Below, piece by piece: positions 34,876 through 43,715 of a stretch of 64,000 bases of DNA. How positions within the stretch are numbered: position 1 is the first letter of the stretch; each line of letters starts with the position of its first letter. A model generated the notes under the pieces. That model was not told where the DNA came from and ran no database searches. It saw nothing but the letters and a program-made list of their open reading frames with translations. Where the stretch lies: contig JAMXAG010000003.1 of NCBI GenBank assembly GCA_024281675.1, positions 62,001-126,000 of the forward strand, given 5' to 3'. Origin of the DNA: Nitrosomonas sp. GTDB lineage: Bacteria > Pseudomonadota > Gammaproteobacteria > Burkholderiales > Nitrosomonadaceae. A program made the position numbers and the translations under genes.

Positions 34876-37146
34876 ATGATAGATCCAAACAACACTAAAA
34901 AATTGGCCGAATTCCAACCTGCTCGCGATGATACTGAAATCGACCTGGTTGAATTCTTGGCTATCTTAATAGATGGAAAGTGGATCATTCTTTGGGTGAC
35001 ATCACTGATCTTCTTGTTAGGGGTAACGAAAGCTTTTCTTGATGAACCTATTTATAAAGCTGATGCAATCTTACAGGTTGATGATAAGCCTAGAATGCTA
35101 GTTGGAATGAAGCAACTGGACGATACTTATCAAGGTAGTTTGCCGGTGCTGGCTGAGGTTGAGCTCATTAAATCAAGAAAAGTATTGGGCGAAGCAATAA
35201 GAAACCTCAATTTAGATATCGAGGTGAGGCCAAAGTATTTTCCGATCATTGGAAAAACGATTGCAAGTCAGTTTCAAAAGGATCCCAACGAGAGCCAGAG
35301 TAAATCGTCGCTGAGTGATGTTTCTTTCCTTGCACAATATGCATGGGGTGGAGAATCAATTCAAATTGATACACTGTCAATCCCGAAATCATTGCGCGAT
35401 AAAGAATTGCTTTTGCAAGCCGGCGAGCAAGGGTATTTTCAGATTATTTATGATGAGCAAATCATACTCGATGGGATGGTTGGGGAATTGGTCAGTAAAC
35501 CCATTCAACAGGTTGAAGGAATTTTTGCAATTCGGATAACACGCTTAGAGGCAAATTCCGGCACACATTTTACGCTAAAGCAATTTTCTGAAAATAAAGC
35601 AATTAATTTGCTAAAAGAGAACTTGTCCGTTGCTGAAAAAAATAAACTGACGGGCATACTTGAACTCACTTTAGAATCAAAAAACCCGGAGATGGCTGTT
35701 CGTGTATTGAATGAAATTGCAAACATCTATGTACAGCAAAATGTTGAACATAAATATGCTGAAGCGCATCAGACATTGGAGTTTTTAGAGGAACAATTAC
35801 CGATACTTCAGAAACGAAAAGATGAGGCCATCAATGCATTGAATGCCTACAAGAACAGCAAAGGCTCGATTGATTTTTCTACTGAAACCAATAATGTCCT
35901 CAGTGATTTGGTAAATTTACAGACACAAACTACTTTATTGGAGCATAAGCGCGATGAATTGAGGCAGACTTTCACGCAATCACATCCCAATATTATTGCC
36001 ATTGACAAACAAATTGCACGACTGAAAGCGCAAATTCAATCGCGTGATAACATGATCAAGGCATTGCCTGAAACGCAACAAGTTCTTTTAGGGTTGTCTG
36101 GAGACGTGAAAATCAGTAGCAATCTTTATAACACGCTATTTGATAAGGCTCAAGCCCTGAGGGTGACCAAAGCAGGTACTGTGGGTGATGTTAGGGTGAT
36201 AGATTACGCGATCGTGCCCAATACGCCTATCAAACCGAGAAAAGAATTCATTATCGCAATTGCGTTAGTAATGGGATTCATATTCGGTATTGCGATTGTA
36301 TTTATACGCAAAATGTTGCGCCGTGGGATGGAGGATCCAGATCTCATCGAGAAACAATTGAATGTTCCGGTATATGCCACCATCATTTATAGTAAGAATC
36401 AAGAAATTCTTAACAAAAAAATTGATAAGCCAAGTGCACGCCAGAATAATGAGTCTCTGTTATTGGCTAAAAGTTATAGTGAAGATAGTGCCATAGAGAG
36501 CTTGCGTAGTTTTCGAACGACTTTGCACTTTTCTTTGTTAGACGCAAAAAACAATATTATCTTGATTTCTGGACCGGGCCCCAATGTTGGTAAATCTTTT
36601 GTTTCAGCAAATCTGGCTGCAGTAGTTGCCGACAGTGGAAAAAAAGTACTGTTGATAGATGCGGATTTACGTAAAGGGGCTATTCATAAATTATTACGTG
36701 TTAAGAGAGAGCGTGGATTATCCGAGATCATTCTAAATTCCATATCGATTAAAGAAGCAACGCATAGTATCCCGGTAGCGAATATTGATTTTATTGCGAC
36801 AGGGACATTACCACCCAATCCTTCAGAATTATTATTGCATGAAAGATTTGGCGTTCTTCTTGAGGCATTAACCCCGCAGTACGATTTGATCATTGTCGAT
36901 TCTCCTCCCATTTTGGCTGCTACAGATGCCGCTATCATAAGCCGGTTTGCCAGCGCAACATTCATGGTCATAAAAGCAGGGTTGCATACTCGAAGAGAAT
37001 TGGATCAAAGTATCAAGCGGTTTTCTCAGTCGGGTACAAACATTAAGGGTATCGTGTTTAATGGAATTCTTGAAACGTCGTCCCGATATGGATATAACTA
37101 TAATAAATACGTTTATCAATATAGCTATAAAAATACTAAGCGATGA
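34876..37146 (+). CDS. wzc: Polysaccharide co-polymerase with tyrosine autokinase, Wzc-like
   Basis: The 756-residue inner-membrane protein controls chain length and export. Order: cytoplasmic N-terminus, first membrane helix (about 38-56), large periplasmic coiled-coil region with GNVR-type sequence, second helix (about 457-478), then the BY-kinase. The kinase has Walker A GPGPNVGKS at 566-574, the A-prime LLIDADLRKG and the B segment LIIVDSPP. The C-terminus is a tyrosine cluster (SSRYGYNYNKYVYQYSYKN), the autophosphorylation site that the neighbouring phosphatase would reset. It follows wza by 65 bp. Confidence 0.93.
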   Translation: MIDPNNTKKLAEFQPARDDTEIDLVEFLAILIDGKWIILWVTSLIFLLGVTKAFLDEPIYKADAILQVDDKPRMLVGMKQLDDTYQGSLPVLAEVELIKSRKVLGEAIRNLNLDIEVRPKYFPIIGKTIASQFQKDPNESQSKSSLSDVSFLAQYAWGGESIQIDTLSIPKSLRDKELLLQAGEQGYFQIIYDEQIILDGMVGELVSKPIQQVEGIFAIRITRLEANSGTHFTLKQFSENKAINLLKENLSVAEKNKLTGILELTLESKNPEMAVRVLNEIANIYVQQNVEHKYAEAHQTLEFLEEQLPILQKRKDEAINALNAYKNSKGSIDFSTETNNVLSDLVNLQTQTTLLEHKRDELRQTFTQSHPNIIAIDKQIARLKAQIQSRDNMIKALPETQQVLLGLSGDVKISSNLYNTLFDKAQALRVTKAGTVGDVRVIDYAIVPNTPIKPRKEFIIAIALVMGFIFGIAIVFIRKMLRRGMEDPDLIEKQLNVPVYATIIYSKNQEILNKKIDKPSARQNNESLLLAKSYSEDSAIESLRSFRTTLHFSLLDAKNNIILISGPGPNVGKSFVSANLAAVVADSGKKVLLIDADLRKGAIHKLLRVKRERGLSEIILNSISIKEATHSIPVANIDFIATGTLPPNPSELLLHERFGVLLEALTPQYDLIIVDSPPILAATDAAIISRFASATFMVIKAGLHTRRELDQSIKRFSQSGTNIKGIVFNGILETSSRYGYNYNKYVYQYSYKNTKR

Positions 37147-37213
37147 TTTCTTGCTTAGGGCAGATATTGGTACTATAAGTGCATCGGACAATCAATGCCT
37201 GTGAAATTTACGA

Positions 37214-37249
37214 TTTGCTACCGACTATAAATATATAGTCGGTAGCAAA
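37214..37249. terminator. Strong hairpin between wzc and the convergent glycosyltransferase
   Basis: A perfect 16-bp stem (37214-37229 with 37234-37249) with a 4-base loop lies between convergent genes. The stem ends in AAA/TTT, which may help release in either direction, although there is no long U-run. Confidence 0.7.
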
Positions 37250-37254
37250 ATTCT

Positions 37255-38418
37255 TTAAGATACTTCCTCTTTCACGGTTCTGGATGTGGTTCTTATATCA
37301 TTTCCCCATACGGAGTGGTATGCGGCGATCATTTTTTCAAGGCTAAAAGTCTCCACGACTCTATTTCGTGCTGCTACACGACGCGATTCCCATTCATCGT
37401 GATTGCTATAGGATAGCAATGCCGAATGGATGGCATTTGCAAGTAAACTGGCATCTGAGGGGGGAGCTATCCAACCCGTGTGACCAATAATGTATGCAGC
37501 ATCACCGACATCTGTAGCGACACAGGGTGTTCCACACGCCATCGCTTCGGCCACTACATTGGGAAAAGCCTCGCCGTAAGTGCTAGAAAGGATATGTAGA
37601 TCCAATGCATTCATTACTGCAGGTATATCTGTGCGTTGACCAAGTAATAGCACCTCATCTTCTAAATCATACCGGTTTACCCAAGAAACAAGCTGTGCAT
37701 TATCCGTATTGAGACCGCGACCTACCAGTATGCAACGAAAAGACACGCCATTTTGTTTAATTATTGCAAGCGCCGCTAAAAGATTCTGGTGATCTTTTTG
37801 TGGATCAAAACGACCTACACAACCTAACAACAGTGTTTGTTCGTTTATCTCTAGTTCTGCACGTAATTTCTTTCTATCCTCGCTGTCAGGTTTGAAATAA
37901 TTAAGATTATATCCGTTGGGTATCACGGTAAATCGGTCAACCGCAAATCCTAATTGCTGATGTGTTTGCTGTGCCCGATCGGCGCAACAGACAATGCCGG
38001 TTGGTACCCAGCGCGATAACAAAGCATTGATATAAGCTACGACAATAGTGCGCCAGCTAGACTTTCCAATTTCCAGGGAGCTGGCACGTATTCCCCAATA
38101 GATTTTATGGGCACCCGCTAGGCGAGCAACCAAACCACCAATGAGGTCAGCATGATACATCCAGGTTTGTACTACATCAGGTTTTAAACTTTGTATCAAT
38201 CGATACAATTTCGAAATGCCTGATAGCGCTACACGCCCTCTTGGCATACCTAACCAATGAACTTGAATGTCTTTCTCTAGCAGTAATGAGCCATATTTTC
38301 CCTTTTCGGTCAGGGAAATAACGATATGAGTATTTATTTTATCCTCTGAACACAGACGATAGAGCACTGCTTCTGCGCCCCCGTCGCTCAACCCTGTAAT
38401 GATATGAATAATCTTCAC
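37255..38418 (-). CDS. Family 4 glycosyltransferase, copy A
   Basis: GT-B-fold retaining glycosyltransferase of 387 residues. The N-terminal acceptor lobe begins MKIIHIITGLSDGGAEAVLYRL. The C-terminal donor lobe has the RFDPQKDHQNLL and EAFPNVVAEAMACGTPCVATDVGD motifs, the E-x7-E signature of the GT4 family, with nucleotide-sugar contacts. Expected to act on the cytoplasmic face in surface-glycan assembly. Nearly identical to the gene at 38587-39738. The last 11 residues differ from that copy, TTSRTVKEEVS here. Acceptor and donor are unknown. Confidence 0.88.
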   Translation of the reverse strand: MKIIHIITGLSDGGAEAVLYRLCSEDKINTHIVISLTEKGKYGSLLLEKDIQVHWLGMPRGRVALSGISKLYRLIQSLKPDVVQTWMYHADLIGGLVARLAGAHKIYWGIRASSLEIGKSSWRTIVVAYINALLSRWVPTGIVCCADRAQQTHQQLGFAVDRFTVIPNGYNLNYFKPDSEDRKKLRAELEINEQTLLLGCVGRFDPQKDHQNLLAALAIIKQNGVSFRCILVGRGLNTDNAQLVSWVNRYDLEDEVLLLGQRTDIPAVMNALDLHILSSTYGEAFPNVVAEAMACGTPCVATDVGDAAYIIGHTGWIAPPSDASLLANAIHSALLSYSNHDEWESRRVAARNRVVETFSLEKMIAAYHSVWGNDIRTTSRTVKEEVS

Positions 38419-38586
38419 CTGTTAGGTCCTATAGTACTAAATTTGGAATAAACTCCCCCTAAAATTGTTAGGATAATAGAGTGGCTTTAGAATATAGCGT
38501 TCTTTTCTATTAGTTCTGTGTAAGGGCATTATACAGTATCATCAAATCTTTGGAATTTGAGTGCTGGTTCTTCAAAGTATTTTCTT

Positions 38587-39738
38587 TTATCGCGCTAAAT
38601 CAGGCCGTGGCCGAATATCATTTCCCCATACGGAGTGGTATGCGGCGATCATTTTTTCAAGGCTAAAAGTTTCCACGACTCTATTTCGCGCTGCTACGCG
38701 ACGCGATTGCCATTCATCGTGATTGCCATAGGATACCAATGCCGAATGGATGGCATTTGCAAGTAAGCTGGCATCTGAGGGAGGAGCTATCCAACCCGTG
38801 TGACCAATAATGTATGCAGCATCACCGACATCTGTAGCGACACAGGGTGTTCCACACGCCATCGCTTCGGCCACTACATTGGGGAAGGCCTCGCCGTAAG
38901 AGCTAGAAAGGATATGTAGATCCAGTGCATTCATTACTGCGGGTATATCTGTGCGTTGACCAAGCAATAGCACCTCATCTTGCAAATCATACCGGTTTAC
39001 CCAAGAAACAAGCTGTGCATTATCCATATTGAGACCACGACCTACCAGTATGCAACGAAAAGACACGCCATTTTGTTTGATTATTGCAAGCGCAGCTAAA
39101 AGATTCTGGTGATCTTTTTGTGGATCAAAACGACCCACACAACCTAACAGCAGTGTTTGTTCGTTTATCTCTAATTCTGCACGTAATTGTTTTCTACCTT
39201 CGCTATCAGGTTTGAAATAATGAAGATTATATCCGTTGGGTATCACGGTAAATTGGTCAACTGCAAATCCTAATTGCTGATGTGTTTGCTGTGCCCGTTC
39301 GGCGCAACAGACAATGCCGGTTGGTACCCAGCGCGATAACAAAGCATTGATATGAGCTACGACGATAGTGCGCCAGCTAGACTTTCCAATTTCCAGGGAG
39401 CTGGCGTGAATACCCCAATAGATTTTATTGGCACCTGCTAGGCGAGCAACCAAACCACCGATGAGGTCAGCATGATACATCCAGGTTTGTACTACATCTG
39501 GTTTTAAATTCCGTATCAATTGATACAATTTCAAAATGCTTGATAGCGCTACACGCCCTCTTGGCATGTTCAATTGGTAAACCTGAATGCCTTTCTCTTG
39601 CAATAATGGACCATATTTGCCATCCTCTGTCAAAGATATGACAGTATGGATATTTGATTTATCCTCTGAACACAAACGATAGAGCACTGCTTCTGCGCCA
39701 CCATCATTCAATCCTGTAATGATATGTATAGCTTTCAT
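38587..39738 (-). CDS. Family 4 glycosyltransferase, copy B (tandem duplicate)
   Basis: 383 residues with the same lobes and motifs as copy A. The two genes are in tandem with a period of about 1.32 kb. Differences are uneven: about 17 of the first 77 residues differ, but only about 14 of the next 295. The shared block at the 3' end stops after VWGNDIR, where the tails diverge (PRPDLAR here). The N-terminal lobe selects the acceptor, so the copies may transfer the same sugar to different acceptors. This is inference. Confidence 0.88.
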   Translation of the reverse strand: MKAIHIITGLNDGGAEAVLYRLCSEDKSNIHTVISLTEDGKYGPLLQEKGIQVYQLNMPRGRVALSSILKLYQLIRNLKPDVVQTWMYHADLIGGLVARLAGANKIYWGIHASSLEIGKSSWRTIVVAHINALLSRWVPTGIVCCAERAQQTHQQLGFAVDQFTVIPNGYNLHYFKPDSEGRKQLRAELEINEQTLLLGCVGRFDPQKDHQNLLAALAIIKQNGVSFRCILVGRGLNMDNAQLVSWVNRYDLQDEVLLLGQRTDIPAVMNALDLHILSSSYGEAFPNVVAEAMACGTPCVATDVGDAAYIIGHTGWIAPPSDASLLANAIHSALVSYGNHDEWQSRRVAARNRVVETFSLEKMIAAYHSVWGNDIRPRPDLAR

Positions 39739-40186
39739 TTTTGTTATTGTTATTTTGGGCGCCTTATTTTCAAGAGTTAGGCAAGTTAATAGATTGAAAA
39801 ATAAGAAAAATTATTGAGTGAATGTTAGAGATCGGTATTGCTCTCATTTCTGGATTAAGGAAGCAAAATTTAAGCAGCTTATTCAAGATTTTTCTCAGGA
39901 TTTTACTACTACTTAGGTAGCACAATTGCCCTGTATTTCATTTGTCAATGTTAGTCACTTTAAGCCGGATTTATTTTTATATCAAATCACTACTGCTCCG
40001 CTAATGAGCAGGTATTGCGACCCGATACGGGTAAATATTACAATTTTTGGCCAGTAATTCTAAACTTGTAGCCAGCAATCATTGCTGATATCTACAGGGC
40101 ATGTTGGCAAGTGGAGTTGTTCGTCAAATGGATCAAGCAAATATGATTCTTGCGTTATCGCGATGTAAGATTGTTTCTGGCATAGA
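39739..40186. other. Intergenic region with three small hairpins
   Basis: A spacer of about 450 bp without a supported gene. Three perfect inverted repeats occur close together: 39993-40011 (6-bp stem, 7-base loop), 40020-40032 (5-bp stem, 3-base loop) and 40073-40087 (6-bp stem, 3-base loop). They lie downstream of the copper-chaperone-like gene on its strand and could be its terminator region or a small structured RNA. A 50-codon open frame starting near 40100 overlaps that gene in antisense and looks like chance. Confidence 0.4.
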
Positions 40187-40414
40187 CTATTCCACAGTTG
40201 TTATTGATTCAGCGACATCAAAGCCTGCATCGATGATTGCTGTTTTAATTTGATCGATAGTAATTTTGTTTGGATCGAATTCAATCATTGCTTGGCTTGG
40301 ATTTAAAGAAACATTTGCGCGGGATACGCCGGGTAATTTTTCCACCACTGTTTTGACGCTATTTACACATCCCATACAGGTCATTCCTACTATTTTGATC
40401 GTGATTATTTGCAT
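40187..40414 (-). CDS. copZ: Heavy-metal-associated (copper chaperone-like) protein
   Basis: A 75-residue ferredoxin-fold protein with one HMA domain. The metal site is GMTCMGC (Cys13, Cys16) in the usual loop, and the remaining alternation (VEKLPGVSRANVSLNPSQA, IIDAGFDV) follows the family. CopZ-like proteins deliver Cu(I) to a P-type ATPase, but no such ATPase gene lies in the window, so its partner is elsewhere or this is a solitary metal buffer. Confidence 0.88.
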   Translation of the reverse strand: MQIITIKIVGMTCMGCVNSVKTVVEKLPGVSRANVSLNPSQAMIEFDPNKITIDQIKTAIIDAGFDVAESITTVE

Positions 40415-40894
40415 GTTTTTACTTTAAATTTTGTATGTTAAGAGTATTCTGCAGCATATCAAAAATACAGATTGACTGCTTTTTTTATCCTAAAAGTCTA
40501 CTTCATTCAACTGAAGTTTATCGATATTCATATCCTTATAGATTTCTTCTGCTCGTCGATATGACTAAGTTGCTTTGCTTACTCGAAGTGTAATTTCAGA
40601 TTTAGATAGCAGTAATATAACTATTTGACATAAAAAAATAGACAAATGTTATTTCTTTTTATATGAAAAATTTGCTATTGTGCGCTTCCTTAATTTTTCA
40701 TTCCTAAGCAGTCGATTAAAAATAAATCAAAAGTATATTGAATTCATTGATGAGTAATATGTGCTGAGTGATTGAAAAAAATAAGGTGTTAAATCGTTGT
40801 TTCTTGCGGTTATCTAAAAATAAAAATAAGCGAAAATCCAACACGGCAAAATTGTATCGATGGATTGGAAAAAATAAAAAGAGGAATGAGTGTA
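40415..40894. other. Divergent promoter region between copZ and the AlgE-like gene
   Basis: About 480 bp, AT-rich and without a supported gene. It contains a 6-bp inverted repeat with a 6-base loop at 40500-40517 and a good -35/-10 pair (see the separate entry). Nothing else is recognised. Confidence 0.4.
40625..40652 (+). promoter_or_regulatory. Putative promoter, TTGACA/16 bp/TGTTAT
   Basis: A perfect -35 (TTGACA at 40625-40630) with 16-bp spacing to TGTTAT (40647-40652, 4 of 6 consensus). It would start transcription about 236 bases before the AlgE-like gene, so the transcript would have a long leader. Moderate support only. Confidence 0.35.
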
Positions 40895-42589
40895 ATGAGA
40901 TTATTGTGTGTCTTTTTTAGCGCTGTGATGACAGGGATATTTTTTTTAAGCTCTGTCGTAATCGCTGAAGATAAGCCACGTACCATACATTTTCAATCTG
41001 CCCAATTGAGTGAGGTTCTGATAAACAATCCGAGACTATCTGATGCGGAAAATGTAGCAAAGAATTCCTCAAATGATTTATCCAAATCGTTACCTGCGAT
41101 TGTTCCAGAAGCAAAACTTGATACAAAAGATGCGAGCAAGCAATCAACGACCTATTACCGCCGATCGGATAGCTATGCAACTAATCCTGAGTCTGATCCA
41201 CCGCGTTATGTGCGTCGTTTAAGTGATATTGGCGTTGAGCGATTTAAAGATTTTACTTGGTTGGATGTTGGTTTGGAGCATCGCACACGCTACGAGTGGC
41301 GTAACAATGACGTTCGACGCATTGAAGGCGGCGAAGATCATCCAATTTTTTTGCGGCACCGTGCCTGGATTGGGATTCGCGATATCTTGGATCCATTCCG
41401 TTTTGGCGTAGAGTTCCAAGATTCTAGGGTAGTCAATAACAAACATGTACCGACCGATCAGGAAAGAAACGAATACGATTTGGTGAATGCTTACGGAGAG
41501 CTTTATTTCAAGAAAGGATTGGGTGTTGATGATCGCAATCAGGATCGCCCAATTCGTTTCCGTGTTGGGCGCATGGCTTATGAAACCACGGATCGACGGT
41601 TTATTGCACGCAATGAGTGGCGTAATACCACCAATTCATTCGAAGGATTTCGTTTAAATCTAGGTCGAGAAGCTAATGATTGGGAGCTAGATCTATTTGG
41701 TTTGCAACCGGTAAAACGTTTGCAAACCAGATTTGACGAAGCTAATGATCGTTTATGGTTTTTTGGGGCGATTGGTCATTGGCGCAAATGGTCTGATATC
41801 GTTACCCTCCAACCCTATTATATGGGTCAAAAGCAAACCGCCGATCCAAATGGTTTTACTACAACCAATCGGTTGGATCGAGAAATTCACATGCCCGGGT
41901 TCCGTGCTTACGGAAAAGTGGGTAAATTGTTTGATTACGATGTTAGCTATAACCATCAACTTGGCTATAACCATGACCCGCTGACGCAGGCCACTACCAG
42001 ACAAGATGCACAAGGTTATACGATTGAAGTAGGGCGTACTTTTGATCATCCATGGAAACCTAAGCTCATGGGGTTTTATGGCTATGCCAGCGGCGATCGT
42101 AATCCGAATGATGGAGAAGATAATCGTTTTGATCGCTTTTTTGGTTTCGCGCGACCTTGGTCTGCCGATCACTATGTTATTTATGAGAATCTGAAAGCAC
42201 CTAAAATAAGAATGGATTTTCAGCCAACACAGAAATTAGGGTTTGAGCTGACTTACGCATGGTATTTCCTGGCTAGCAAACGAGATCGCATGTTTGATAT
42301 TCTTGATGGTAATATTAATAATACGATAAAAGACCCTGGGTTTAACCGAGATCGCACGGGTCAGAGCGGAGATTTTGCGGGTCATGCCTTTGAAGGGCGC
42401 ATACGTTACCAAGTGACGCCTAAAATCGGTGCTACATTGGGATATACGCACTTTACTGCGGGAGATTTTGTGAAAAATCGCATTGCTGCTAGCCCTTCGT
42501 GCGCAACGGGTCACATACATCCTTGTGTTGATCATCGTTCTGGTAATACCGATTTTCTGTATTTTGAAGTATTAATCAGTCTGCTATAA
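40895..42589 (+). CDS. AlgE-like outer-membrane alginate-export family porin
   Basis: About 564 residues from ATG 40895; GAGG at 40881-40884 has suitable spacing to it, while the ATG at 40886 and TTG at 40865 sit too close to or upstream of it. Signal peptide (LLCVFFSAVMTGIFFLSSVVIA) then a disordered linker and a large beta-barrel with repeated Arg/Asp-rich strands (GLEHRTRYEWRNND, FRVGRMAYETTDRR, FGLQPVKRLQT). This pattern is the alginate-export (AlgE) family. It probably passes an anionic polysaccharide. Its neighbours downstream are the sulfate activation genes. Confidence 0.85.
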   Translation: MRLLCVFFSAVMTGIFFLSSVVIAEDKPRTIHFQSAQLSEVLINNPRLSDAENVAKNSSNDLSKSLPAIVPEAKLDTKDASKQSTTYYRRSDSYATNPESDPPRYVRRLSDIGVERFKDFTWLDVGLEHRTRYEWRNNDVRRIEGGEDHPIFLRHRAWIGIRDILDPFRFGVEFQDSRVVNNKHVPTDQERNEYDLVNAYGELYFKKGLGVDDRNQDRPIRFRVGRMAYETTDRRFIARNEWRNTTNSFEGFRLNLGREANDWELDLFGLQPVKRLQTRFDEANDRLWFFGAIGHWRKWSDIVTLQPYYMGQKQTADPNGFTTTNRLDREIHMPGFRAYGKVGKLFDYDVSYNHQLGYNHDPLTQATTRQDAQGYTIEVGRTFDHPWKPKLMGFYGYASGDRNPNDGEDNRFDRFFGFARPWSADHYVIYENLKAPKIRMDFQPTQKLGFELTYAWYFLASKRDRMFDILDGNINNTIKDPGFNRDRTGQSGDFAGHAFEGRIRYQVTPKIGATLGYTHFTAGDFVKNRIAASPSCATGHIHPCVDHRSGNTDFLYFEVLISLL

Positions 42590-42644
42590 AGAATATAATA
42601 AGCATGGAATTCCAAGGGCTAATGGCACTCAAACAATACGATGA

Positions 42645-42665
42645 GCACCTATATAGATTAGGTGC
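42645..42665 (+). other. Hairpin downstream of the AlgE-like gene
   Basis: A perfect 7-bp inverted repeat with a 7-base loop (GCACCTA and TAGGTGC) 55 bp after the AlgE-like stop. It could end that transcript, but lacks a U-run, or be an operator for cysD, which starts 154 bp further on. Confidence 0.4.
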
Positions 42666-42745
42666 GTAAGCCGACAATGAATTTTCCCTTTTAGAGCAAT
42701 AGATTTTCCATCAAAAGGCAAAATTACCTTGATAAAGTGATCTAT

Positions 42746-42775
42746 TTTACCGTAAGAAAATTTTAAGTTTATATT
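42746..42775 (+). promoter_or_regulatory. Putative cysD promoter
   Basis: TTTACC (42746-42751) and TATATT (42770-42775) are separated by 18 bp. Transcription would start near 42782, 37 bases before the cysD ATG. The -10 matches well, the -35 is moderate. A CysB-type site was not identified. Confidence 0.35.
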
Positions 42776-42818
42776 AACATAGCCCTGCCACGTTTTAATC
42801 ATTAAGGAATTATTGACA

Positions 42819-43715
42819 ATGTTGACACACCTGCAGCGCCTTGAGGCCGAGAGTATTCAAATCATGCGGGAGGTGGTTGCGGAATGCGAGCATCCTGTAA
42901 TGCTGTATTCCATTGGTAAAGATAGCGCTGTTATGCTGCATCTTGCAGTGAAAGCGTTTTATCCTTCCAAATTACCTTTTCCATTACTACACGTTGATAC
43001 CACCTGGAAATTCAGGGAGATGATTGAATTTCGTGATGTCATGGCAAAAAAAATAGGTGCTGATTTGATTGTTCACATCAATCCAAATGGCATTGAAAAA
43101 AATATTAATCCTTTTACCCATGGATCTGCTGTTCACACGGACATCTGGAAGACCGAAGGCCTGAAACAGGCGCTGGATAAATATGGGTTTGATGTGGCTT
43201 TCGGTGGCGCGCGCCGAGATGAAGAAAAGTCACGTGCAAAAGAACGTATTTTTTCAATTCGTTCAGCGCAGCATCGCTGGGATCCCAAGTTACAGCGTCC
43301 AGAACTTTGGCGACTCTATAATGCACGTAAAAACAAAGGTGAAAGTATCCGTGTATTTCCATTGTCAAATTGGACTGAACTGGATATCTGGCAGTACATT
43401 TATCTGAATAATATTCCGATTGTGCCTTTGTATTTTGCTAAAGAACGCCCTGTTGTCGAACGGGATGGAACCTTAATTATGGTGGATGATGATCGCATAC
43501 CGATGAAGCAAGGGGAAGTTCCTATGGTGAAAAAGGTGCGTTTCCGCACGCTGGGCTGTTATCCGTTAACAGGTGCCATAGAAAGCGATGCAGAAACCCT
43601 AACATCAATTATTCAAGAAATGCTACTGACCAAAACTTCCGAACGCCAGGGTAGATTGATCGATCATGATTCAACGGGTTCAATGGAGAAGAAGAAACAG
43701 GAGGGATACTTCTAA
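42819..43715 (+). CDS. cysD: Sulfate adenylyltransferase subunit 2
   Basis: Small catalytic subunit of ATP sulfurylase, forming APS from sulfate and ATP. About 298 residues from ATG 42819; a TTG two codons earlier is the alternative. The PP-loop-like [10 protein letters not shown] is near 33-42, and [15 protein letters not shown] and [17 protein letters not shown] are family hallmarks. An AAGGA precedes the start by ten bases. The stop overlaps the next ATG by one base, so the two subunits are coupled. Confidence 0.96.
   Translation: MLTHLQRLEAESIQIMREVVAECEHPVMLYSIGKDSAVMLHLAVKAFYPSKLPFPLLHVDTTWKFREMIEFRDVMAKKIGADLIVHINPNGIEKNINPFTHGSAVHTDIWKTEGLKQALDKYGFDVAFGGARRDEEKSRAKERIFSIRSAQHRWDPKLQRPELWRLYNARKNKGESIRVFPLSNWTELDIWQYIYLNNIPIVPLYFAKERPVVERDGTLIMVDDDRIPMKQGEVPMVKKVRFRTLGCYPLTGAIESDAETLTSIIQEMLLTKTSERQGRLIDHDSTGSMEKKKQEGYF

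Noticed and set aside
37255-39738. CRISPR or insertion-sequence explanation for the long repeat
   Set aside because: The repeat is a coding duplication of a glycosyltransferase gene, without terminal inverted repeats or a transposase.
40100-40252. A 50-codon plus-strand frame overlapping copZ
   Set aside because: It has no ribosome-binding site and is largely antisense to the copper-chaperone-like gene.
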